Assembly: GCA_025966335.1 (NCBI GenBank)
Contig: JAICRS010000148.1
Coordinates: 1-7,452 of the forward strand
Direction of reading: 5' to 3'
DNA from: Nocardioidaceae bacterium
GTDB taxonomy: Bacteria; Actinomycetota; Actinomycetes; Propionibacteriales; Nocardioidaceae
DNA length: 7,452 nt
The notes under the pieces were generated by a model. It ran no database searches, was not told the DNA's origin, and saw only the letters and a list, made by a program, of their open reading frames with translations. Each line of letters opens with the position of its first letter. The stretch's first letter is position 1. Below, piece by piece: positions 1 through 5,046 of the stretch. The position numbers and the translations under genes are program-made.

Positions 1-63
1 CCCCGGCCACCGCGCCGGTGCACTTTCTCGACGGGGTGGTGAGGCCGCCGCGCGCCTTGTCAC
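1..63 (-). CDS. Possible 5' end of the next minus-strand gene, leaves the window
   Basis: A reading frame opens with GTG at 63 and stays open to the left edge, giving 21 codons rich in Arg, Ala and Pro (begins MTRRAAASPP). A purine-rich GAAGGGA element lies about eight bases upstream of the GTG, which is good spacing for a ribosome binding site and is the main reason to list it. In actinobacteria the fasciclin and molybdopterin oxidoreductase pair is often found beside a SigK-type sigma factor gene and its anti-sigma factor, so a sigma factor is a natural guess. Nothing in these 21 residues proves it. A second GTG at 23 in another frame has a worse upstream signal. Treat as tentative. Confidence 0.25.
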   Translation of the reverse strand, partial: MTRRAAASPPRRESAPARWPG

Positions 64-85
64 CCAGTGCGTCCCTTCGGCCCGC

Positions 86-118
86 ACCGGCGCCCCCCAC
101 CTGCTGGGTGGCGCGGGT
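86..118 (-). terminator. GC-rich hairpin downstream of the fasciclin gene
   Basis: An imperfect inverted repeat lies 24 bases past the stop of the fasciclin gene. GCGCCCCCC (90-98) pairs with GGGTGGCGC (106-114) with one mismatch around a seven-base loop, and an outer ACC/GGT continues the stem after one more mismatch. There is no U-run on the minus strand, so this would be an actinobacterial I-shaped terminator or simply a GC-rich fold. It also lies upstream of the possible gene starting at 63, where it could act in the leader. Confidence 0.3.
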
Positions 119-141
119 CCGGACAGACGTGACTCAGTGGG

Positions 142-831
142 TCACATGGCGCTCGGCGGCATCAGCACCGAGTCGATCAGGTACACCGTCGCGTTCGCGG
201 TCTGCACCCCACCGCAGATCACGTTGGCGTCGTTGACCATCAGCTCGTCGCCGGATCCGGAGATCTCGACCTCCTCGCCCTGGACGGTGGTCAGCGTCTG
301 GCCCTCGATCTCCGAGGGAGCCATCTGGCCCTCGACGACGTGGTAGGTCAGGATCGTCTGCAGGGTCTCGGCGTTGTCCGGCTTGGCGAGCGTGTTCATG
401 GTCTTCTTGTCGATCTTGGCGAACGCTTCGTCGACCGGCGCGAAGACAGTGAACTCACCACCGTTGAGTGTGTCGACCAGGTTGACCTCGGGGTTGAACT
501 GGCCGGAGACCGCGGCGGTCAGCGTCTTGAGCAGCGGGTTGTTGCTGGCGGCGACCGCGACCGGGTCCTGGGCCATGCCCGCGACCGATCCGGCGCCCTC
601 GGGGACCGCCTCGGCGTAGCCGGCGCAGCCCGGACCGACCAGGTTCGCGGCCGGGTCCATCGTGTCCTCCTCGGCCATGGGGGTGGTCTCCTCCTCCATC
701 GGCGTCTCGGACTGGGTGGTCGTGGTGTCACCGGATGTGGCGGCCTCTGTGTCGTCGGCGCCACAGGCGGCGGTCATGGTCAGGGCGGAGACGGCCGCGA
801 TGGCGATCGTGAACTTTCGGATGGAGCGCAT
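142..831 (-). CDS. MPT70/MPT83-like fasciclin (FAS1) domain lipoprotein
   Basis: Secreted, probably lipid-anchored protein of 229 residues with one FAS1 domain, the fold of mycobacterial MPT70/MPT83, thought to mediate adhesion or surface interactions. A basic start and hydrophobic segment (residues 1-22) lead to a lipobox-like TAAC with the candidate lipidated Cys at 23 (Thr at -3 is not ideal). A Thr/Glu-rich linker follows (about 27-60). The FAS1 domain covers about 63-229: FTVFAPVDEAF (127-137) is the H1 box, ILTYHVVEG (160-168) the H2 region, and NATVYLIDSVLMPP (213-226) the C-terminal strand. Cys69 (GPGC) and Cys206 (VICGG) match the cysteine pair that forms a disulfide in MPT70. The frame is open to GTG/ATG-type starts as far as 912, but the ATG at 831 fits the signal peptide and has GAAGGGAA upstream. 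It lies 77 bases after the oxidoreductase gene and has its own SigK-like promoter. Orthology to mpt83 is inferred from remembered similarity. Confidence 0.93.
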   Translation of the reverse strand: MRSIRKFTIAIAAVSALTMTAACGADDTEAATSGDTTTTQSETPMEEETTPMAEEDTMDPAANLVGPGCAGYAEAVPEGAGSVAGMAQDPVAVAASNNPLLKTLTAAVSGQFNPEVNLVDTLNGGEFTVFAPVDEAFAKIDKKTMNTLAKPDNAETLQTILTYHVVEGQMAPSEIEGQTLTTVQGEEVEISGSGDELMVNDANVICGGVQTANATVYLIDSVLMPPSAM

Positions 832-879
832 GATTCTGGTTTCCCTTCGGGTTGGTGTCGTGCTTGGTGGCGCATGGGG

Positions 880-907
880 GGTTCGTCGTGCGGAGGCGTC
901 CGGATTG
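880..907 (-). promoter_or_regulatory. SigK-like promoter of the fasciclin gene
   Basis: Read on the minus strand, CAATCC (902-907) is followed by exactly 16 bases and CGAACC (880-885). As remembered from M. tuberculosis work, the SigK consensus is CCATCC, about 16-17 bases, then CGAATA. Here the -35 box matches 5 of 6 and the -10 box 4 of 6. The -10 hexamer and spacer length are identical to those before the oxidoreductase gene. Transcription would start near 873, leaving a leader of about 40 bases that contains the ribosome binding site for the ATG at 831. The -35 box begins just after the stop codon of the upstream gene (909-911). Confidence 0.6.
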
Positions 908-908
908 G

Positions 909-2480
909 TCATTCGACGGTGACGGCGACGCTGTCCCAGCCCGTCGACCCGTCAGGAGCGATCGGCGTCCGCTCCGCGGTCTGGGTGTAGCCGGAGGAGT
1001 CGGTGGCGCGGACCTCGAGGTCGTGGGCGCCCGGGGTGGCGTCCCACTCCCAGACCCACTGCCGCCAGGTGTTGATGTTGTCCTCGTCGGCGAGCCGGGT
1101 CTCGTTCCACGGGCCGCCGTCGACGCGGACCTCGACCTTGGCGATGCCGGTGTCCTGGGCCCAGGCCACACCGGCGACCGGCGTCGTACCGGCCTGCACA
1201 CGGGCGAAGGAGCGCGGGACGTCGATCCGGGAGGAGGTCTTGATCGGCGCCTCCTCGGCGTAGCCGCGGTCGGTCCAGTAGGCGTCGAACGCGCCGAACC
1301 GGGTGACCTCGAGGTCGACCAGCCACTTGGTGGCCGACACGTAGCCGTACAGGCCGGGGACGACCATCCGGGCGGGGAAGCCGTGCTCGAGCGGCAGTGG
1401 CTCCCCGTTCATCGCGATGGCGACCAGGGCATCGCGGTCGTCGGTCAACGCCTGCAGCGGCGTGCCGATGGTCATGTCGTCGGCGCTCGTGGACCTCACT
1501 GCGTCCGCGCCGTCGCGGACACCGGCCTCGGCCAACAGCTCGCGGATGGGTACGCCGATCCAGGTGGCGTTCCCGACCAGGTCGCCGCCGACCGGGTTCG
1601 ACACGCAGGTCAGGGTGATCCGTCGTTCCACGAGCCGGCGCGACAGCAGGTCCTCGAAGCTCAGCTCGATCTCGTTGTCGACCATGCCGTGGATCCGGAG
1701 CGTCCAGGTGTCGACCGGGACGTCCGGGACTCGCAGGGCGGTGTCGACGCGGTAGAAGGCGTTGTTGGGCGTGAGGTACGGCGTGAGCCCGGGCACCTCG
1801 AGGGTCGCGCCGGGCGGCAACGGCGGCGCCGGGCTGTGCGGGCGCGGGATGGTGACGCCGGCGCGCGATGCCGCCGCGGCCGGATCGCCGAGCGCCCGGG
1901 TGGCCAGTCCTCCCGCGGCCGCGACCGCACCGACCGCGAGCGCCGATCTGAGGAAGGCCCGGCGGTCGAAGGCCGCCGGCAGGTCGTCGCCGTCGACCTC
2001 GCGCGGCAGCCGTGCCCGGGGCTTGTCGAGGGACCTCAGCAGAACCACGAGCGAGGCGAGGCCCACGCCGACGAGGGCGACGACGGGTAGGAGCCTGAGC
2101 GCGGGTGGTGCTGTGGCGGCACGGTCGGTGAGTGCCGCCGCGGCCGCTGCCCCGCTCAAGGCCAGGAAGATCCCGACCGCGACCCGGGATCGGCGGACGC
2201 CGATGACCCCGGCGAGCGCTGCGAGGGCAGCGACGGTGGCGATCACCCCGGAGATCAGCACGATCTTGTCGGCGCTGCCGAACGTCTCGATCGCCCACTC
2301 CTTCACGGGGCGTGGCGCCGCGTCCACGGCACGGTTCGCAACCGCGAGCAGCGGCGAGGTGACGCCCGTGAGCAGGGCCGACACCGCCTCGGCGGCCGCG
2401 ACCCCCGCCGTTCCTGCGAGCAGGCCGGCGGCCGCGCCGGCGAGGCGCTGATTCCTGGTCTGGTGGCTTGTCGGTGTCAC
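909..2480 (-). CDS. Membrane-anchored molybdopterin-dependent oxidoreductase, sulfite oxidase family
   Basis: Molybdenum-cofactor enzyme of 523 residues with its catalytic part predicted outside the membrane; the true substrate (sulfite or another oxyanion/sulfoxide) is unknown. Hydrophobic segments lie at about 11-39, 72-95, 99-118 and 128-149. A twin-arginine-like stretch with a further hydrophobic run follows (RRAFLRSALAVGA, 173-185), giving an internal anchor or Tat-type translocation signal. The Moco domain spans about 225-400. TLTCVSNPVGG contains Cys292, the expected molybdenum ligand, and HGFPARMVVPGLYGYVSATKW (split here as HGFPARMVVPGLYGY, 366-380, and VSATKW, 381-386) is the conserved pterin-binding segment with His366 and Arg371. 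The Ig-like dimerisation domain covers about 420-523. The GTG at 2480 has no Shine-Dalgarno but lies six bases after a SigK-like -10 box, so a leaderless transcript is likely. No in-frame start lies between it and the upstream stop. No haem domain is present. Confidence 0.93.
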   Translation of the reverse strand: MTPTSHQTRNQRLAGAAAGLLAGTAGVAAAEAVSALLTGVTSPLLAVANRAVDAAPRPVKEWAIETFGSADKIVLISGVIATVAALAALAGVIGVRRSRVAVGIFLALSGAAAAAALTDRAATAPPALRLLPVVALVGVGLASLVVLLRSLDKPRARLPREVDGDDLPAAFDRRAFLRSALAVGAVAAAGGLATRALGDPAAAASRAGVTIPRPHSPAPPLPPGATLEVPGLTPYLTPNNAFYRVDTALRVPDVPVDTWTLRIHGMVDNEIELSFEDLLSRRLVERRITLTCVSNPVGGDLVGNATWIGVPIRELLAEAGVRDGADAVRSTSADDMTIGTPLQALTDDRDALVAIAMNGEPLPLEHGFPARMVVPGLYGYVSATKWLVDLEVTRFGAFDAYWTDRGYAEEAPIKTSSRIDVPRSFARVQAGTTPVAGVAWAQDTGIAKVEVRVDGGPWNETRLADEDNINTWRQWVWEWDATPGAHDLEVRATDSSGYTQTAERTPIAPDGSTGWDSVAVTVE

Positions 2481-2486
2481 AAGGAG

Positions 2487-2514
2487 GGTTCGGGGCGGCC
2501 GTTCCGCCGGATGG
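2487..2514 (-). promoter_or_regulatory. SigK-like promoter of the oxidoreductase gene, leaderless geometry
   Basis: On the minus strand CCATCC (2509-2514), a 16-base spacer and CGAACC (2487-2492) precede the gene; six bases later comes the GTG start at 2480. The -35 box is a perfect match to the remembered mycobacterial SigK -35, and the -10 matches 4 of 6. Transcription starting about seven bases after the -10 would begin at the GTG, explaining why no ribosome binding site is seen. A short inverted repeat (GGCGG, five bases, CCGCC; 2494-2508) fills most of the spacer. Confidence 0.65.
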
Positions 2515-2527
2515 GTCCAGAACGGAG

Positions 2528-2533
2528 TAGTCT
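2528..2533 (+). promoter_or_regulatory. Candidate -10 box (TAGTCT) for the small gene at 2558
   Basis: TAGTCT fits the actinobacterial TANNNT -10 pattern and lies 24 bases before the ATG at 2558, in the divergent region between the two operons. No convincing -35 hexamer is seen 16-18 bases upstream, so this is weak. It would give a short leader containing a G-rich stretch (2546-2555). Confidence 0.25.
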
Positions 2534-2557
2534 CGAATCAGAGACGGGGTGGTGGAG

Positions 2558-2716
2558 ATGACCGACCGAGAGCCGGCCAACAAGTACCGCAAGCTGCCGG
2601 AGCCCGTTCACCTCGAGGACACGATCACCTTCGCGGAGGCGACCGGCGTACCGGAGGAGAAGGACGACTACTGGCGCGAGGTCGAATGGATGCTGCGCAT
2701 CGCGGGCGCCGGCTGA
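2558..2716 (+). CDS. Small acidic protein of unknown function (52 residues)
   Basis: A complete 52-residue reading frame begins MTDREPANKYRKLPEPVH, continues with LEDTITFAEATGVPEE, and ends with a charged, Trp-containing helix (DDYWREVEWMLRIAGAG). The strongly GC-biased third positions and the position between a divergent promoter region and the next gene argue that it is real. The product is soluble, with no signal peptide or membrane segment. The ATG has GGGGTGG about eight bases upstream; in-frame GTG codons at 2549 and 2552 are alternative starts that would add two or three residues. The gene ends 31 bases before the oxidoreductase at 2748, but that gene has its own -10-like box. I do not recognise a named family. 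The C-terminal helix could be a protein-binding surface, which is inference only. Confidence 0.8.
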   Translation: MTDREPANKYRKLPEPVHLEDTITFAEATGVPEEKDDYWREVEWMLRIAGAG

Positions 2717-2735
2717 GAACGCTGAACCCGGTGGC

Positions 2736-2747
2736 TAGGATCGGCGG
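2736..2747 (+). promoter_or_regulatory. -10 box (TAGGAT) six bases before the start codon, leaderless type
   Basis: TAGGAT (2736-2741) is followed by six bases and the ATG at 2748, the standard geometry of leaderless actinobacterial genes. An AGGA within the same stretch (2738-2741), seven bases before the ATG, could instead serve as a ribosome binding site, so the gene may be read both from its own transcript and by read-through from the small upstream gene. No clear -35 is seen. Confidence 0.45.
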
Positions 2748-3716
2748 ATGCGCGCTGTCCAGGTCGTCCGGCTCGAAGGTCCTGAAGGTGTCGACGTCGT
2801 CGACGTTCCCGAACCGGCTGCCGGTGACGGCCAGGTTCTGGTCGAGGTGCACGCCGCCGGTGTGAGCTTCCCGGACCTGCTCCTGTCGGCCGGCCGCTAC
2901 CAGCTCAAGCCCGAGCTCCCGTTCACGCTCGGGGTCGATGTTGCCGGCGTCGTCCGCGAAGCGCCGGACGGATCCGGCTTCACCGCCGGTGACCGGGTGG
3001 CCTGCGTGCTGCCCTACGGCGGCTGGGCGGAGCTGGTCGCCCTCGACGCCGGGAGCGTCTTCCCGCTCCCGGACTCCGTGTCGTTCGAGCAGGGCGCCGC
3101 CCTGCCGATGAACTACCTCACGGCCCACTTCGCGCTGGCCGTGCGCGGCGCTCTGCAGCCCGAGGAGACCGTGCTCGTGCACGGTGCCGCCGGCGGCGTC
3201 GGCACCGCCTGCCTCCAGGTCGCGAAGGGGTACGGCGCGCGCACGATCGCGGTCGTGTCCACCGAGGAGAAGGGCGACACGGCGCGGGCCGCCGGAGCCG
3301 ACGAGGTGGTCCTGGTCGACGGCTTCCTCGAGTCCGTCAAGAAGCTGACCGACGGGAACGGCGTCGACATCGTGATGGACGTGGTCGGCGGCGACCTGAT
3401 GACCGACTCGTTGCGGTCCCTGGGGACGCTCGGCCGGCTGCTGGTGGTCGGGTTCACCGCCGGAGCGATCCCCGAGGTGAAGGTCAACCGGTTGCTGCTG
3501 AACAACATCGACGTGCGCGGGGTCGGCTGGGGCGCCTACGCGATGGCGCGCTCCGGGTTCATGCGCAGCCAGTGGGACGAGCTGGTGCCGATGATGGAAA
3601 GCGGCATGATCGACCCGCCGGTCGGTACGACGTACCCGCTCGAGGACGTCCGTCTGGCCTTGACCGACATGGCCGAACGCCGCACGCTCGGAAAGTCCGT
3701 GCTCACCCTGCGGTGA
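2748..3716 (+). CDS. NADPH:quinone oxidoreductase-like protein, zinc-free MDR superfamily
   Basis: Cytosolic 322-residue medium-chain dehydrogenase/reductase of the quinone oxidoreductase type, which uses NADPH to reduce quinones, enones or related carbonyls. The N-terminal GroES-like domain (about 1-125) has GVDVAGVV (62-69) and GDRVACVLPYGGWAEL (81-96). The Rossmann domain (about 126-260) has the glycine motif HGAAGGVG (145-152), which binds the nucleotide phosphates. The structural-zinc cysteine cluster and the catalytic zinc ligands of alcohol dehydrogenases are absent, consistent with the zinc-free quinone reductase branch. Length is normal for the family (320-330). The ATG at 2748 is preceded by a -10-like TAGGAT and an overlapping AGGA. 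It could act in detoxification with the downstream genes, but no substrate can be assigned. Confidence 0.93.
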   Translation: MRAVQVVRLEGPEGVDVVDVPEPAAGDGQVLVEVHAAGVSFPDLLLSAGRYQLKPELPFTLGVDVAGVVREAPDGSGFTAGDRVACVLPYGGWAELVALDAGSVFPLPDSVSFEQGAALPMNYLTAHFALAVRGALQPEETVLVHGAAGGVGTACLQVAKGYGARTIAVVSTEEKGDTARAAGADEVVLVDGFLESVKKLTDGNGVDIVMDVVGGDLMTDSLRSLGTLGRLLVVGFTAGAIPEVKVNRLLLNNIDVRGVGWGAYAMARSGFMRSQWDELVPMMESGMIDPPVGTTYPLEDVRLALTDMAERRTLGKSVLTLR

Positions 3717-3756
3717 GCGACAGGTCCCGGCCTGACCGGAGCCGTGACGACGAGAC

Positions 3757-3761
3757 GGAGG
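3757..3761 (+). promoter_or_regulatory. Ribosome binding site fixing the start at 3767
   Basis: GGAGG followed by five bases and ATG. The same frame is open upstream into the preceding gene, back to 3572, but this strong site and the typical family N-terminus that follows select the ATG at 3767. Confidence 0.8.
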
Positions 3762-3766
3762 CCTGC

Positions 3767-4384
3767 ATGGGCGGCAGGGTTGTCTGTGACATCTCGATCT
3801 CTGCCGACGGCTTCGTCGCCGGCCCCGGCCAGACCGTCGACAAGCCGTTCGGAGACGGACCGGTCGACCTGCTCCACGCCTGGATGTTCGAGACGCCGGA
3901 TGAGAACAGCGCGGAGCTCGACCGGATGACCGCTGCCGGCGCTTACGTGATGGGCCGCAACATGTTCGGGCCGATCGGCGGCGACTGGGACCCGGAGTGG
4001 AGGGGTTGGTGGGGGGAGACCCCGCCCTTCCATGCTCCTGTGTACGTGCTGACCCACCATCCACGTGACCCGATGCCGATGCTGGGCGGCACGACGTTCG
4101 CGTTCGTCACCGCCGGCATCCACTCCGCGTTGGACCTGGCCCACGCCGCTGCCGGTGACCAGGACGTCGCCATCGCGGGCGGGGCAGCCACCGTCAACCA
4201 GTACCTCGCCGCCGGCCTGCTCGATGAGCTGCGCACGCACATCGCGCCGGTCACGCTCGGCGCCGGAGAACGCCTCTTCGACGGCGTGCCGCCGTTGCAT
4301 CTCGACCTCGTCTCCGCCCGGTCGGCGTCGTTGGTCACGCACGTCAGCTACCTCACCCATCCGCCTGTTCCTGTGCCAGCATGA
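3767..4384 (+). CDS. RibD C-terminal / dihydrofolate reductase-like family protein
   Basis: Soluble 205-residue protein of the RibD-C fold, related to the reductase domain of riboflavin synthesis and to dihydrofolate reductase. Most stand-alone actinobacterial members are of unknown substrate and are presumed NAD(P)H-dependent reductases. Evidence: the N-terminal strand and loop VVCDISISADGFVAGP (5-20), the VMGRNMFGP segment (61-69) corresponding to the family's GRxTY/GRxMF motif, and the nucleotide-binding-like IAGGAATVNQYLAAGLLDEL (136-155) followed by LGAGERLF (164-171). The start is set by GGAGG five bases upstream. It lies 50 bases after the quinone reductase gene, and its stop overlaps the ATG at 4381 (ATGA), suggesting a shared transcript and possible translational coupling. 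It is not a housekeeping folA or ribD: length and motifs differ. A paralogue lies at 6980. Confidence 0.9.
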   Translation: MGGRVVCDISISADGFVAGPGQTVDKPFGDGPVDLLHAWMFETPDENSAELDRMTAAGAYVMGRNMFGPIGGDWDPEWRGWWGETPPFHAPVYVLTHHPRDPMPMLGGTTFAFVTAGIHSALDLAHAAAGDQDVAIAGGAATVNQYLAAGLLDELRTHIAPVTLGAGERLFDGVPPLHLDLVSARSASLVTHVSYLTHPPVPVPA

Positions 4385-4410
4385 GCGAGAGGGCGGGTGG
4401 CGGGCCGCCC

Positions 4411-4420
4411 GGAAGGGAGG
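4411..4420 (+). promoter_or_regulatory. Strong ribosome binding site deciding the SnoaL-like start
   Basis: GGAAGGGAGG ends five bases before the GTG at 4426. The in-frame ATG at 4381 has no such site, so the GTG is the likelier start. Confidence 0.65.
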
Positions 4421-4425
4421 CCGGC

Positions 4426-4839
4426 GTGCCGCCGAACGCCACCGTGGTCCGCAGGTTCTTCGAGGAGCTCTGGAGTGCCGGCCGTACGGACCTCGTCGAG
4501 GAGCTTCTGGGACCCGAGCACGTCCACCACGTGGTCGACACCGACTTGCACGGTCGCGACGCGGTCAGGGAGATGGCGGATCGGTTCCGCAGGACCTTCC
4601 CGGACTTGCGGTTCGAGGTCGACGACCTGATCGAATCCGGGGACAAGGTGGTGGTGCGGTGGACGGCGAACGCCACGCACGAGGGGGCTCTCGACGATCT
4701 CCCGGCCACCGGCAGGCGGGTCAGCTGGACCGGGATCGACATACTCCGGCTCGAAGGCAGCCACATCGTCGAGGTGTGGGCCAGTGCCGACGCCATGGGC
4801 CTGTGGGAACAGCTCACGGGGCCTGATCCATCGCCCTGA
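4426..4839 (+). CDS. SnoaL-like / ester cyclase family protein
   Basis: Small cytosolic protein of 137 residues from GTG 4426, of the SnoaL-like NTF2-fold group that includes polyketide cyclases and many uncharacterised hydrolase- or isomerase-like proteins. The first helix (NATVVRRFFEELWSAGRTDL, 4-23) is typical of the family N-terminus. GRDAVREMADRFRRTFPDL (43-61) is the second helix, and GDKVVVRWTANATHEG (72-87) and GRRVSWTGIDILRLEG (96-111) are the sheet strands that build the pocket; IVEVWASAD (114-122) closes it. An alternative in-frame ATG at 4381 overlaps the preceding stop as ATGA and would add 15 Gly/Pro-rich residues; the strong GGAAGGGAGG favours GTG 4426. Co-transcription with the RibD-C gene is likely. 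Whether it has enzymatic activity cannot be told. Confidence 0.88.
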   Translation: MPPNATVVRRFFEELWSAGRTDLVEELLGPEHVHHVVDTDLHGRDAVREMADRFRRTFPDLRFEVDDLIESGDKVVVRWTANATHEGALDDLPATGRRVSWTGIDILRLEGSHIVEVWASADAMGLWEQLTGPDPSP

Positions 4840-4855
4840 GGCGGCCGCTTGGCGC

Positions 4856-4867
4856 TAGCGTCAGGTC
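4856..4867 (+). promoter_or_regulatory. -10-like TAGCGT six bases before a GTG mini-ORF
   Basis: TAGCGT (4856-4861) followed by six bases and GTG at 4868 repeats the geometry seen at 2736 and 6438; the last five bases before the GTG (AGGTC) are the same as at 6445-6449. It lies inside an eight-base palindrome, CGCTAGCG. It is the best promoter candidate for the lipoprotein cluster downstream. No -35 hexamer is evident. Confidence 0.35.
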
Positions 4868-5046
4868 GTGGCTGACTCGTCGGGCGGGTGATCGCCGACC
4901 TGACGGAGGAGTCGCTGGGCAGGCACACCGAGCGGGACCTGGACGCGCTGGAGGCTCGCAGCCAGGCAACCGGATGCCAGGCTGGTGCGTCGTACCGGTG
5001 GCGGGCAAGCACCTGGCTCGCCCCAAGCACCGAAGAGGAGGTCTCG
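4868..5046 (+). other. Unexplained leader with a mini-ORF before the first lipoprotein gene
   Basis: This stretch follows the SnoaL-like gene and precedes the lipoprotein at 5047. A GTG at 4868 opens a seven-codon ORF (MADSSGG) whose TGA overlaps a second GTG at 4888. From there the frame stays open into the lipoprotein gene, encoding a charged, helix-like stretch (IADLTEESLGRHTERDLDALE and on). Because the lipoprotein's own signal peptide and strong ribosome binding site mark ATG 5047 as its start, this part is either a translated leader, a remnant of a decayed gene, or a chance open frame. I do not recognise the peptide. Confidence 0.35.
5035..5041 (+). promoter_or_regulatory. Ribosome binding site fixing the lipoprotein start at 5047
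   Basis: GAGGAGG, then five bases, then ATG. Together with the signal peptide immediately after, it rules out the longer in-frame start at 4888. Confidence 0.85.

Noticed and set aside
21..23. Alternative GTG start on the minus strand near the left edge
   Set aside because: Only a GAG three bases away serves as a ribosome binding site; the GTG at 63 in another frame is better placed.
832..912. N-terminal extension of the fasciclin protein to a start at 912
   Set aside because: The extension is Pro/Arg-rich, lies before a normal signal peptide and covers the SigK-like promoter; ATG 831 has a ribosome binding site.
852..2090. Plus-strand frame of 412 codons antisense to the oxidoreductase gene
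   Set aside because: Composition typical of an antisense shadow in GC-rich DNA, with no recognisable domain or start signal.
2481..2487. Perfect AAGGAGG on the plus strand
   Set aside because: The nearest plus-strand ATG is over 20 bases away and opens no supported gene; the site lies inside the minus-strand promoter and is likely chance.
952..2592. Long minus-strand frame of 546 codons overlapping the oxidoreductase gene
   Set aside because: Arg/Pro-rich out-of-frame shadow of the well-supported gene at 909-2480.
4057..4062. Further CCATCC hits (also at 1364 and 6271) as SigK -35 boxes
   Set aside because: All are inside genes. At 4057 there is no CGAAC-type box 16-17 bases downstream, and none of the three sits upstream of a gene start.
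2625..4064. Minus-strand frame of 479 codons across the quinone reductase and RibD-C genes
   Set aside because: It runs antisense to two clear genes and is His/Arg/Gly-rich without motifs.
3536..4360. Minus-strand frame of 274 codons antisense to the RibD-C gene
   Set aside because: Shadow of the plus-strand gene, which has motifs and a ribosome binding site.
4888..5046. Longer version of the first lipoprotein starting at GTG 4888
   Set aside because: It would place the signal peptide and lipobox more than 50 residues inside the protein; GAGGAGG before ATG 5047 is decisive.
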